Assembly: GCA_038503035.1 (NCBI GenBank)
Contig: JAVSML010000031.1
Span: 1,072,146 to 1,136,145, forward strand
Direction: 5' to 3'
From: Crocodylus rhombifer
Lineage: Eukaryota; Chordata; Crocodylia; Crocodylidae
DNA length: 64,000 nucleotides
Shown here one piece after another: positions 11,561 through 22,019 of this stretch (its first letter is position 1; every line of letters starts with the position of its first letter). The position numbers were made by a program, and so were the translations under genes. Under the pieces are notes generated by a model, which was not told the DNA's origin, searched no databases, and saw only the letters and a program-made list of their open reading frames with translations.

Positions 11561-13279
11561 TTCAGCCTTGTCTGACACAGCATCATTAATAAGATGCATA
11601 ATCTCTTCCTCAGGAATGAAGGTAGAGAGAATACGACTCAGAGGGTTATTTAATCAAGAGGAACTGGTGGCAAATATGTATAGGAATATGGATTTTGAGT
11701 GTGTAGGGGATATGGCTATGTTAATAAAACTTTAATTCTTAATTGAATTCAGTCTGCCAATTCAATTTCCTTTTTCTCTTCCTCTCTTGTGATCCCAGCC
11801 TTTTATTTATTCCGTCTTATTTCAAAGTGCTAAAGATGGAGGCCAAGGGAGGAAAGTATTCATCCCTTCCAGATTTATGACATTTCAGAGATTAGCCCAG
11901 AAAACTGTCTAGGAAAACAAAGGAAGAGTGAGGAGGTGGTTGAATTTGTGCAGAACTGAAACACATGAGGTCCTGAGATGAGTACTAGAAATAAGTTAAA
12001 CATAAAGGGTGGGTGAGAGAGTTTTTCAGTGCCCCCTCAGGGACATCAGTGTCCAAGTCCTGTTAAAAGTCAGGCTGTTTCATTTCAAATGCCATTCAAA
12101 GAACATTTCACTTGGAAAGGAGAAGCCTGCAATGGATTTATACACGTGCTATAAGAAAGGGCAAGAGACAGTCAACTTCACATTTTTCTGTAGCACATGG
12201 CGGGGGTGGGGGGAGGAAATTTATTGACATTATAGAAGATGAAATGAAATAGTTTTTAAGGCAACAGGTATTTAACTCATGAAGCTTATTTCCACAGGAC
12301 CTAGGGGCAGAAATTTCACGTAAACTGGTAAAAGTGATCCAAGAACGGTTCAAGTCTGTAATACAGCAGAAATTCAGTGAACATAAATAATTTTCAAAAT
12401 GGCAGAAACTGGTTTAAGATAAACCTGGATGGATACAGTATCAGACTTAACTGATTTAGGTTAAATCAGTTTATTTCTGTCCCAGATCCCCTCCAGATTC
12501 AAATCAACTCACAGTCCCCCAGCATCCCAGGATGCTTTGCACCTCCTCAGAAACTGCTTCCTCACAGGGTGGGTGGGCTAGCCTTGACCTAAGCTGTGTG
12601 CTACAGTCCAGCAGGGAGGTGTGCTCTAGTGCCTCCCGCTGCCCCCCCAGCTTCTGCCCTGGGCCACTACGGGCTTACCACTGCATTCCTGGAATCAAAA
12701 GTGAATATCTGCTCACTTGTTTATTGGTTCAATCTATGCAGTTTAGATTAAGCTGCAAAGATTGAATCGATTCAGCCTCCCACTTTTTGACTGTCTGTAC
12801 TTAGTCAGGAAGTTATGGGGAAAAAGTAGAGCAATGGGGTTAAAAATGGATGAAACATGTATGCAAGAAAGAAGAGTTGGGTTAGATCATCAGCTAGAGT
12901 AAATCATTGGATGTCCATGGAAGTGAAGTCTATTTGCAGCAGCTGAGGAGGTGACCTGGGACTGCTAATCATATTAGCTAGGTTAAACTCCAACTCTCAT
13001 TGTTTGGGGTTGAAGCTATTCATCAGATAAAGTCTGATGGAAGTCTTATTGCTCTTTCATGGTATAGTATCCTAAGACACTCTTTGCCATCTAGGAAAAT
13101 CATGACTTCTACGAAGCTCCACATCAGGGCTACTTAGATGACCATAAGACAACCAGGACAGGATTCAAAACTTCTCCTTCAAAATCACAGACTTCACAAT
13201 TTTGCTCAGAGTCTTGCTTAGGGTAAATTCTGTGATAAACACGAACGGTTCTGATTCAACTCAACAGAGGGTTGTGGTA
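11561..13279. other. Unassigned sequence with small inverted repeats
   Basis: No gene recognised. Two hairpins lie 260 bp apart: arms 12449-12458 and 12462-12471 (10 of 10 paired), and arms 12726-12744 and 12750-12768 (16 of 19 paired). Together they could mark a decayed foldback element spanning about 12.4-12.8 kb, whose termini I cannot define. Confidence 0.4.
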
Positions 13280-14212
13280 CATGATGAGGGTGTGGAGAGC
13301 ACCCTGTTCAAGTTCGCTGATGACACCAAGCTGTGGGGTAAAGTGAATACACCAGCAGGCAGGGACCGCATCCAGGCAGACCTGCGTAGGTTGGAGAAGT
13401 GGGCGGATCTGAACAGGATGCAGTTCAACAAGGACAAGTGCAGGGTGCTGCACCTGGGATGAGGGAACCAGCTTTATGGTTATAGGTTAGGGGCTGCCTC
13501 TCTCAGCAGCACAGAGGCAGAGAGGGATCTTGGAGTCAGGATTGGCTCCAGGATGAATATGAGTCGCCAATGCGATGAAGCAATAGGCAGAGCCGACCAC
13601 ACCCTGCCCTGCATCAACAGGGGCATCACTAACAGGTCCAGAGAAGTCTTGCTCCCCCTCTACGCGGCGCTGGTCAGGCCGCAGCTGGAGTCCTGTGTCC
13701 ATTGCTGGGCACCGCACTTCAAGAGGGATGTGGACAACATGGAGAAGGTCCAGAGGAGGCCACTCGCATGATCAGGGGCAACAGGGCAGGCCCTACGAGG
13801 AGAGGCAACAGAACCTGAATCTCTTCAGTCTCTGCAAGAGGAGCCTAAGGGGGGATCTTGTGGCTGCCTACAACCTTATCAGGGGCCACCAACAGGGACT
13901 CGGGGAAAGTCTGTTCACCAGGGCCCCCCTTGGAGTCACCAGGAACAATGGTCACAAGCTGAGGGAGGAGAGGTTTAGGTTGGATGTTAGGAAGAACTAC
14001 TTCACTGTAAGGGTGGCCAGAGCCTGGAATAGGCTTCCCCCACCTTCCTTGCTCTCACCTTCCCTGGAAATCTTCATTTCTCCCTGGATAGGCACCTGGG
14101 TGGGGTCTTATGACCCCTGCCACCCCCAGTGCTCCTTCCTGCCCATGGCAGGGGGTCGGACTAGATGATCTGTCCAGGTCCCTCTTGACTCATTGATTCT
14201 ATGATTCTATGA
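13280..14212 (+). mobile_element. CR1 LINE, 5'-truncated, 3'-complete
   Basis: Begins inside the reverse transcriptase: [11 protein letters not shown], with the catalytic FADD at 13313-13324, then the CR1 C-terminal order [68 protein letters not shown] and FRLDVRKNYFTVRVARAWN. The frame is broken by TGA at 13460 (expected CGA, a CpG decay product) and by a shift near 13770. The 3' end reads GGGGGTCGGACTAGATGATCTG and closes with ATTCTATG units at 14196-14212, the typical CR1 tail. Dead copy; RT endonuclease part absent. Confidence 0.93.
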
Positions 14213-14331
14213 ATATTATATACCACATAATACAGTATGCAGTACCTATTATATAGACTATGTGTATATATTTGTATGTACACATACTACATACAGCATA
14301 CACAGACACCCCAGTTCATTACTGTGTAGCA
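14213..14331. other. AT-rich spacer
   Basis: TATATA/CATAC-rich stretch with nothing recognised, directly after the CR1 tail. Confidence 0.5.
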
Positions 14332-14381
14332 CAATTGTTCTCAAAAAGTATGGACTTGAGCACCCTGGTTGGGAATCACTG
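14332..14381. mobile_element. Minimal 50-bp hAT-like remnant
   Basis: Left end CAATTGTTCTCAAAAAG and, on the opposite strand, right end CAGTGATTCCCAACCAGG, both hAT-Charlie-like, leaving almost no interior. Flanked by GTGTAGCA (14324-14331) and GTATAGCA (14382-14389), an 8-bp duplication with one mismatch. Either a very small internally deleted copy or two ends joined by deletion. Confidence 0.65.
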
Positions 14382-14389
14382 GTATAGCA

Positions 14390-16413
14390 TTACTGGCTAA
14401 TCATTACTGGGGACTTGTGTTTTGGACTGCTCCAGCACCAATATTAAAGGAGATAAAAAATGCTCAACACTTCTGTGACATTTTTCCTAGCCATCTTCCT
14501 TTTTTAAAGCCTGGGGGCTTGTGAGCCCCCTTGGAGGATTTGAAGGTTATTTCTAATGCTCTCTCCATCTCTTTGCCACTACCATAACCCCACTAAATGC
14601 AATCAGTGCTTGGAGTGAAATTCTGGTCCTACTGAAAACCAGTGGCAAAACTCCCAATGAGTGTCAAGATTTCATCCTCAACATCCAGATGCCAGCTTCC
14701 CCTCCCTTCTTTTTAAAGTCTTCCAGTCCTGCCTTGTCCCTATTTATAAAGCAGAGATGTCAAATTATATTGCTTTGTTCCCTTAAGACAAACAGCCATT
14801 GAGGTTTCCTCATTTAGGAAACTCTGGATGGTGGTTTCATGAAAACAGGTCATCCAGTAATCTAAAGGTCAATGCTCAGCGGCTTTGAGATCTCTCCAGA
14901 AAATATCCCAGAAGGAAGGGGATCATTGCTTTCACCTCTCATACATTCTTTACAGTAGCTATAGGTTTCCTCTATCAGAAGAGCATTTCTTTAAAGACTT
15001 CAAAGGGAGTTCATGTGCCCTGGGCTGCTTTACCTTAGATCTCATGAATGTTCCCATTAGCATTTACAACCAGTTCCAAAAATAGAAAATAATCACCTGG
15101 AAGGGCTGACCCAGGCCTCAGGAAAGCCTCAAGGATCCTGGGCAACTGGGCCAGATCCTGCTGTCCTCATTTACCTGGATAATCCATGAGGAAGCAGAAT
15201 CTGCCTATCCTACGAGAGCAAGAGAAAGAGAGAAGAGCTGGATTGTGTGAGTACGGGCTAAAGAGAATTTTCCTTCCCATTTTGGGGGAAATTATAAATT
15301 ATTCCATCAAGTGCCATTATTGGTTGTGGCAGAAATAAAACCTAATGCTTGTCTCCAGAGCTTATCCCATTAATTTTACAGCTACAATCTCATAATATTT
15401 AGCTCCCCAAGGGCAGTTAGTCAGGGTGGAGACAGCCAGGACCAGGCATCAGGGAAGGAAGGCACATGCTCCAACAGCTAAATACAGGAGAAGCTGACAA
15501 TTAGCAAAAGGGAAATGTGTATTCCTCCCTTTGGAGGTGAAGAATGTAGAAGGATGAAAAACAACACTCATTTTTTATCAGGACAATGAGACAAACTAGC
15601 TATTAACTAGTAAGGAAGAGATAGAAGCCTCTTATCTACCTAGATATATCCCAGCCTCTAACTGATGAGTGTTGGTAAGAAATGTCCTCTTTGGGCAATT
15701 TTTTTTCATCATTGCCCATCTCCTGGTTTTCCTTACAACTTCATTTGAAGCATCAGATACAATTCACTATTGGAGCCTGCATTCTGGATTGATTGGATAA
15801 CGATTTCTATGCTCTTGTGATTTCTATGCTCATATGAGCATTTATCTTGAGGAACAAATAAAGGCTCTCAATTTCTTTTTCAGTAAAAAGGAAGCCTGAG
15901 TTTGGGGCAAAAATTAAGTGGTTCATTTTCTGGGAAAAGGCTTCCCCATCCTTTGGTTCTGGAGTGTATTTATACATGTGCAAATCTAATGAGAGCTATG
16001 CAACAGGAAGATACAGGGTACTGTGCTGCAAGGAATTTGATGATAAGCACCTCCTGGTTCTTCCAGGTTAGGAGATGATGAGACCATCTTTCTCTGAGCA
16101 GCCTAAGGTGGCAACCAGGGTGTACCCCTGCTGTTCCAGCAAGACAGTAAACAGCTCTGGGCTAAACCCCAGGACAATATCTGTTCCCAAAGGGAAGAAC
16201 AGAGCCTGGGCTATACCTACCTGCTAGCCCCTACCACTCCCCTGAAAGTTGGAAATGAGGGATGCTGGATTGGCTAAAACCTGCCTCCCCTGTGAAAGGA
16301 GGATTGTGATTTGCTCTCTGACAACTTGCACTGCAGTCCTAATGTTGAGCCTTAGTACCAATAGTCTGGGACAGGGCCTGTCTCTTAGTTACAGATGCAT
16401 ACAATCCCTAGAA
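14390..16413. other. Unassigned sequence
   Basis: Two kilobases without a recognised gene or repeat. 15280-15430 is AT-rich with TTATTCC, TTAATTTTACAG and CATAATATTTAG motifs and no repeat resemblance. Frames such as 14885-15085 look like chance. Confidence 0.45.
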
Positions 16414-16561
16414 GAGTAATTTTCAATGAGGGGCCTATGACACGCTGGGGTGCTCTGAGATCCTTTGAGGGATGCAACAGGGTGATACTGTTAGCATTGT
16501 GTTAGGCATGCAAATGGTGTTAGCACTTTTAGGCGGGCAAATGTCTCACAGGATAAACCTA
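16414..16561. mobile_element. hAT-like element, left part
   Basis: Starts with GAGTAATTTTCAATGAGGGG, a decayed CAGTGGTTTTCAA-type end, and continues with GCTGGGGTGCTCTGAGATCC and GTTAGGCATGCAAATGG. Related to the copies ending at 41784 and at 62271-62535. Its right part resumes at 17634, so the element was split by a MITE and a CR1. Confidence 0.55.
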
Positions 16562-16871
16562 GGGTTCGTCTACATGTTGCCCTATGGTGATGTAGTGATG
16601 TGCTATGTCACCGTATGGAGCACTACAGCAACGTAGCAATGAAGTGGGCCTACATGTGATCACCAGCTACATGGTTGTATTGGCGCGCTCCCCAGATACA
16701 GTGCACAACTACAGTGACATAGCTAGGAAATCTAAGTGTGCACCACCCGCATGGCACAGTAATCACTGGTATTGCAGCGAGCTCTAGTACTTCCTTTAGG
16801 AAAATACAAAACAAAGTATTAAAGCACAGCACTATTGAAACATCGCCAAATGGCTATGTGTCGACATGCTC
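16562..16871. mobile_element. Foldback MITE nested in hAT
   Basis: 310 bp from GGGTTCGTCTACATGTTGCC to a right end whose reverse complement is GAGCATGTCGACACATAGCC. Flanked by CTA (16559-16561) and CTA (16872-16874), an exact 3-bp duplication. Interior carries CCCTATGGTGATGTAGTG and GAAATCTAAGTGTGCACCAC, the reverse-complement counterpart of sequence in the copies at 4694 and 6382, so it is the same family in the other orientation. Confidence 0.82.
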
Positions 16872-16907
16872 CTAGAGCCGTCAAACAGGAATCTAGAGTG
16901 TTAAATG

Positions 16908-17633
16908 TGATGCAATGCGATGCTGCGGCTAGTAAAGAGACCAAAAGGCTGGCTTGCATCCATAGATGCTTCTCAAGCAAATCCCAGGATGTCATTCTCC
17001 TGTTGTACTCGGCCTTGGGGAGGCCGCAGCTGGAGTACTGCATCCAGTTTTGGGCTCCACAATTCAAAAAGGATGTGGAGAAACTTGAGAGAGTCCAGAG
17101 GAGAGCCACGCGCATGATCAGAGGTCAGGAAAACAGATCTTACGATGACAGACTGAGAGCCATGGGACTCTTTAGCCTGGAAAAGCGCAGGCTCAGGGGT
17201 GATCTGATGGCCACCTATAAGTTTATCAGGGGTGACCACCAGGACCTGGGGGAACGTTTATTTACCAGAGCGCCCCAAGGGATGACGAGGTCGAACGGTC
17301 ATAAACTCCTGCAAGACCGTTTCAGGCTGGACATAAGGAAGAATTTCTTTCCTGTCCGAGCCCCCGAGGTCTGGAGCAGTCTGCCAGCGGAGGTGGTTCA
17401 AGCACCTACACTGAACACCTTCAAGAGCAAATTGGATGCTCATCTTCCTGGGATCCTGTGACCCCAGCTGACGTCCTGCCCTTTGGGTGCGGGGCTGGAA
17501 GGGACCTTGGTAGATCATCAAGTCCAGCCCCCAGGCCAAAAGGCAAGACGTCAGCTGGAGTGGGACTGGGTTTGATGATCTTCCGAGGTCCCTTCCAGCC
17601 CTAATGTCTATGAAATCTATGAAATCTATAAAA
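16908..17633 (+). mobile_element. Young CR1 LINE, 5'-truncated, open frame
   Basis: An open frame to the stop at 17461 encodes the last ~185 residues of CR1 ORF2 in order: QCDAAASKETKRLACIHRC, RPQLEYCIQFWAPQFKKDV, ENRSYDDRLRAMGLFSLEKR, LRGDLMATYKFIRGDHQDLG, LFTRAPQGMTRSNGHKLLQD and the terminal EVVQAPTLNTFKSKL. It starts after the catalytic residues, so it cannot make a working enzyme. The 3' UTR ends with TCTATGAAATCTATGAAATC repeats at 17606-17633. Nearly the same protein is encoded at 47476-48875, so both belong to one recent subfamily. Confidence 0.95.
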
Positions 17634-17785
17634 TAAATCATTCCCACTGGCTGTGGTCTTTCTGAATTCTTTGCCACAGAAAAAAATGCTTTGTTATTTT
17701 TCTGTAGATGAAAAATGAGTGAAAACTAAGTTTGCCTTCAGTCTAATGAGGGGTGCCTTGAGTCTCAAAAGGCTAAGAACCACTG
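17634..17785. mobile_element. hAT-like element, right part
   Basis: Ends at 17785 with, on the minus strand, CAGTGGTTCTTAGCCTTTTG, a clear hAT-Charlie-type terminus, preceded by GAGGGGTGCCTTGAGTCTC. Together with 16414-16561 it forms one element of roughly 300 bp before the nested insertions. The flanks CCCTAGAA and GCCAAGCA agree at only 5 of 8 places, so the duplication is decayed or the left boundary is off. Confidence 0.6.
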
Positions 17786-18029
17786 GCCAAGCATAGCAGC
17801 ACCTTGATCCTTGACTGGAACCTCTGTGCCCAGTTATAAAGCAGTAACCACATTGTCAGGGACAGGTAAGTAAAACAGGTCATAGAGAAGATAAGGGACT
17901 TCCCCTTGGCAAGAGAAAGGGTCCATGGTGGAGCACGGCTGGAGCCCATGGACTCTGACTTCCTCCTTGGCCCCTGAAACCACAAAGCTACCTTAGGTGG
18001 AGCCATCCCCCAGCCTGGCTGGGTATGGG
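17786..18029. other. Unassigned sequence
   Basis: Nothing recognised. Confidence 0.4.
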
Positions 18030-18380
18030 GATGCAGTGTTAAACTGGATTGCAATGGCAGCCAATTCCTGCAAAACATTGCACCTGCTCTCTCCAATGTA
18101 TCCACATCCTTTCTGTAGTAGAGGGCCCAAAACTGGACACAGGACTCCAGATGTGGCCTTCCCAGTGCTGAATGGAGGGGAAGAAACGCTGCCTTCAATC
18201 TGCGGGCTACACACCTACCAATACAGCCCCAGATGCCATTAGCCTTCTTGGTAACAAGGGCACACTGCTGGCTAATATCCATCTTCTTGTCCACTGTCAC
18301 CCCCAGGTCCTTTTCTGCAGAGCTGCTGCCCAGTCAGGAGTCAAGAACTTACACCCCCTTGTAGATGTAAGCATAGGTCA
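18030..18380 (-). mobile_element. Divergent old CR1 fragment
   Basis: On the minus strand encodes TVDKKMDISQQCALVTKKAN, GIWGCIGRC, and ALGRPHLESCVQFWALYYRK followed by DVDTLERA, the CR1 ORF2 segment downstream of the catalytic site. Truncated at both ends and of the same subfamily as the old copy at 58893-59765 (SQQRALGAKKATGILGC, RPHLESCVQLWAPHY). Confidence 0.88.
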
Positions 18381-19142
18381 AGATCCTACCATGACTGGAT
18401 TCTTCTTTTTCACCCAAGAGGAGGGAAAGGCTTCAGCTAAGGTGGTCCATTGCTTCAGTGACAGTCAGGGACTGAACCAAACACCTTTAGAGAGAAAAGC
18501 TACTATAACATGAGGCAAAGGTCTAACTTGCTGTAGCCTATAAGAACTCATCTGTTCTGCAGACTGTCAAAGAGAGGGAGGTTTGTAATGCTCAGGCACC
18601 AATAGATTACACTTTACCTCACCTTCCAACTTATTAGCACTGAGGCCCCATTCAGAACACACCAATTTTACATAAAATACAGCTCCGGATAGCGAATGAC
18701 ATTCGTAATTAATAACCTGTGAGCTGAAGTGGTGGCCCTTCATATTGAAGTGTTCCATTATCATACTTTCCCTAGAAATCCAGTAGAATAACACTAATCA
18801 CCAGGAGGCCGTTTGGGGTTGATTTAAAGAGATACTGTCAAGGATGGGAAGGTAAAGATCTGAGCTAAGACCAGCTGGGCTTGAAGACATGTGGACAAGG
18901 AACTTTCTTGTTGGCTGAACGTGGGGCAGGTCCAGGGGAATCAATCTCCAAGTGAAAGCAATAGAGCTACATGCCATAGCTGGGACCAGCAGGATGTGTG
19001 AATTCACCAGCCCACAGAATCCTTCACTGCCTTATTGCAGAGGCCCAGCAGCCGCACTGCCTATTTATCTACTTGGAGTTGAGAAACTTCAGATCAAAAG
19101 AGACAGGAAGGTGGTGGGACTAAAAAGTCACTGGTTCTTCAA
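18381..19142. other. Unassigned sequence
   Basis: No gene or element recognised. Confidence 0.4.
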
Positions 19143-19195
19143 ATGGTAAGACTGGAAGGGACCTCATTTACTCATCTAAAAAGCTTCCAAGGATT
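19143..19195 (-). mobile_element. Possible ancient CR1 3' end
   Basis: GTAAGACTGGAAGGGACCTC followed by ATTTACTCATCT resembles the reverse complement of the CR1 3' UTR ('ggctggaagggacctcgagagatcatc'). Too short for certainty. Confidence 0.4.
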
Positions 19196-19501
19196 GAGAT
19201 TCCACAACAGCTTTAAAGAAAAAAGGTAGCTCCCTAAATCCAAAGCAGACAGAGGAAGGAGCATGGTGGCACGAGCTCCCAGTACTCTGCCCTGAGAAGG
19301 AGTGCTAACCTTGGCCTGTCTGGGGCCTCTAACCTTGTAGCTCAGTTTCCGTGGGTAGCTGAGGGCCTGGGAAGATTTCTAGGGGGGACTGACACTGAAA
19401 TGGTACTTTTCAAATCAGAACGCCTGTCGTTGGATGCCCAGGCCACCAAACTCATTTCATGCACGGGGCGGGGGGGGGAGGGGTCAGCTGATGAAGAACT
19501 T
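19196..19501. other. Unassigned sequence with G-run
   Basis: No element recognised. A G-rich run lies at 19461-19482. Confidence 0.4.
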
Positions 19502-19598
19502 CAGCAATTACTTAGGGATGGGTGAACCAATCCCAGGTGGCTGGTTCACTCCATCCCCAAGTAATTGCTGGGAGCCAACCAGCCACCTGGGACTAGGT
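19502..19598. repeat. Two overlapping, mutually exclusive hairpins
   Basis: Hairpin 1: arm 19502-19529 pairs with 19542-19570 along its full length with one bulged base and about one mismatch, around a 12-nt loop. Hairpin 2: segment about 19529-19553 (AATCCCAGGTGGCTGGTTC..) pairs with 19571-19596 (..CCAACCAGCCACCTGGGACT). The second hairpin uses the loop and right arm of the first, so only one can form at a time. Probably part of a decayed foldback transposon. Confidence 0.75.
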
Positions 19599-20179
19599 TC
19601 ACAAAGGGCCGGTTGAAGCATCTGAACCCACCAAAACTCTGATGCTCAAAATATCCTACCTAGACCTATAGCACCTCGACTCCTGCAGTGCCCAGATTTG
19701 TGCTTGTGAATTGTCATAAGTATATAGATTTCTGCTGCTGGGCATACACACACCTGACCAGAGCCAAGTACCTAAGCATCTACCTCAGCTCTATTGAGAG
19801 GCACAAAATATAAAATGCAAAATGTATATAAAATCCTTAAATAAACACTAGCACAGGGAATGTAACCTGGGTCTTCCCTCTTGCAGCTGTGAGGTTACAA
19901 AGTCATTCCACAGCTTTAATTCCCTATGCAAAATCCAACAGCTCCAACTGGAAGAATCCCAACCCTAGAGCGCCCCATATCCTCATGGTTAGAGCATTTG
20001 AACGGGGGAGGGGAGATAATGGGTTCAAGCAGAAGAGGGGCTTGAACTTCAGTATTGCATATCAAGAGTGAATGCTAAAAACATGGACTAAAAGGAGTAA
20101 ATAATAATTATTTTATTGGCAATGATGATACCATCTTGCGCTACAATATCTTCTTTCTGAAGGCCGCACTGTAACCTGC
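19599..20179. other. Unassigned sequence
   Basis: A segment at 19985-20030 (GGTTAGAGCATTTGAAC, then GGGTTCAAGC) resembles a tRNA-derived SINE head with a box-B-like motif, but the match is weak. Confidence 0.35.
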
Positions 20180-20249
20180 AAAGTAATCCCTGCCTTGTGT
20201 ACCAGAAGGACAAACTGAGTCACAGAGTACTTTCTATACCTAACACTAT
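20180..20249 (-). mobile_element. MIR-like SINE fragment
   Basis: CAGAAGGACAAACTGAGTCACAGAG is the reverse complement of the MIR 'ctctgtgcctcagtttcc' segment in diverged form. Confidence 0.5.
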
Positions 20250-20559
20250 GGGCACATCTACACCCTTTCTGGGCTTTACTCCAGGCCATTGCTGGAAATC
20301 ACCAGCTCATTTCCTGTGTCGAACCCTAGAAATAAGGCAGTTCTGCTGGCTTGGAGCAACACTGAGCCTATATGCACAGTGCCATTTTTTAGGTGCCCTG
20401 TATTGGGTCTGTATCATTGTCCCAGCCCCAGCCCTGCCCCAGTTCAGTCATGTTATTTTCTTTATAGGTATCATCATGCACAAAGCTGGAGTGTGTGGTC
20501 AGGGTGTGTTTCCCAGAGGTATTCCTGGCCATGGCACCAGAGATGGTATAGACATGGCC
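20250..20559. mobile_element. Foldback MITE, GGGCACATCTACACC end
   Basis: Left end GGGCACATCTACACC; right end, reverse complemented, GGCCATGTCTATACC. Subterminal inverted repeat: ACTCCAGGCCATTGCTGG on the left against TATTCCTGGCCATGGCACC on the right. Flanking triplets TAT and TAC (2 of 3). Overlapping frames here are by-products. Confidence 0.75.
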
Positions 20560-21364
20560 TACAAGACAGTGACTTAAATAAGAATAGGAGCCGCTTCTGC
20601 CTACTCCAAACCCCGTGTGAGCAAAGCATTTTCTGTACTATAACAGCCCATCCTTTCTTGTTGGACTAACCTCCCAGGAAGCCCATAAAATTTAACCTCG
20701 GCAGCTCAGTATATAATACCTATTCAGTGCTTGTCATGGGTAATGTTTTACGGTATATCTGTTGCAAATCATTCCTTTTAAAGCATTGTTCCATCTGTGG
20801 GTAATGATTTATTCAGTCTTTGTTGCCTGATGTGAATCTTCCCCAAAAAAACCCAATATGCAAATCTATTAAAGTGGGACTTCAGGACTTCTTCTTTTTT
20901 TTTTTATACAAGTCGTAAATCTTTACATCGGTAGAATGAATGCTTAGAAACCTACGGCAACATTTTTTTGTGCCAATTTACTTTAAGACCATAAATGCCA
21001 TGAATTTTTCTCCCCAAATCATATTTATATCTTCACATTCTCCCAGAGCCCTTGAAGTGATGAGGGATAAGGTACCAAGGCTCGTTTTTTTTTTCTAGGG
21101 CATGCCTAGCAACGGGGGTTGGGAAGGATAGTAGCTTCCATGAGGATACAGTGTCTTAAAGCAATCTTCTTGTTTTATTAGACCCCCTAAGTTTCATTTG
21201 AGATTAAAAAAGCAAAACATCCAAATCTCCTATCAAAATAAGCAGATATGGGGTGTACAGGGGCAAGCTCATTAGCCGCACAAGCAGAAGACTTCTGTTT
21301 AAGGAAGAGGAAGTGGATGTCCTGCTAAACACCCAACACAGAGGAACAAAAATAACCTCATTTC
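20560..21364. other. Unassigned sequence with T-runs
   Basis: Homopolymer T runs at 20892-20905 and 21085-21095; otherwise nothing recognised. Confidence 0.45.
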
Positions 21365-21490
21365 TGTCTATCAGCTGAGCCTCAGAGAGGATGCCTTGCC
21401 CAAGGTCACAGCACGAGTGTGCGATTGAGGTTAGAATTAAACCCAGAACTTCTGACCTTCTATCTAGGGCTTTTACCACTGTCCTTCCCT
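21365..21490 (-). mobile_element. MIR-like SINE
   Basis: The reverse complement reads, in order, a decayed head (GGTAAAAGCCCTAGATAGAA), GGTCAGAAGTTCTGGGTTTA, then GTGCTGTGACCTTGGGCAAG and CTCTGAGGCTCAGCTGATAG. This is the canonical MIR order (box-B region, 'gtgtgaccttgggcaagtc', 'cctcagtttcc'). Confidence 0.8.
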
Positions 21491-22019
21491 CAAACCACCT
21501 TTCTATCAGCATCTTCTACTTGTAACGACACTACAGGTTTTTTCAAGTCCTTCAGGATGCCAGTGGAGAAAGACATTACTCTTTCGGCATATTTCATGTA
21601 ATGGCTCAGAGTTCCCCCAGGACAACCAGGCGGTGTCCAAGTCATGTCCGCCAACACCATATGGTCCCCTTGGCGGTCTTAAAGGATAGGCCAAAGAGGC
21701 AATGATTTTCTCCAGAAATAGCATGGCTTATGGTGGACTATATCTATCTAACTTATGCATACTGCAGTTGTACCACCTTGTGTCTCTCTGGGCCTTTTCT
21801 TTCCATACTAACCCCACCTTCCCAAAACAGTAGGAAAGCTGGTTCCCTTTTGCCACACAAATGCCAAATACCTATGACTATCAGCAAAGCCATTTTACTC
21901 TCCTTGCTTTAGATCCTCCACCAAGCTCTCCTTTACTGAGATGTCTATAAAAGATGTGGCAAGAGGCAAATTAGAGACCACTGCCCACCGATGCCATCTT
22001 GTTGCCTCCAAATGGTGCT
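21491..22019. other. Unassigned sequence
   Basis: Nothing recognised. Confidence 0.4.

Noticed and set aside
18030..18380. Plus-strand frame opposite the CR1 fragment
   Set aside because: Antisense shadow of the CR1 coding sequence.
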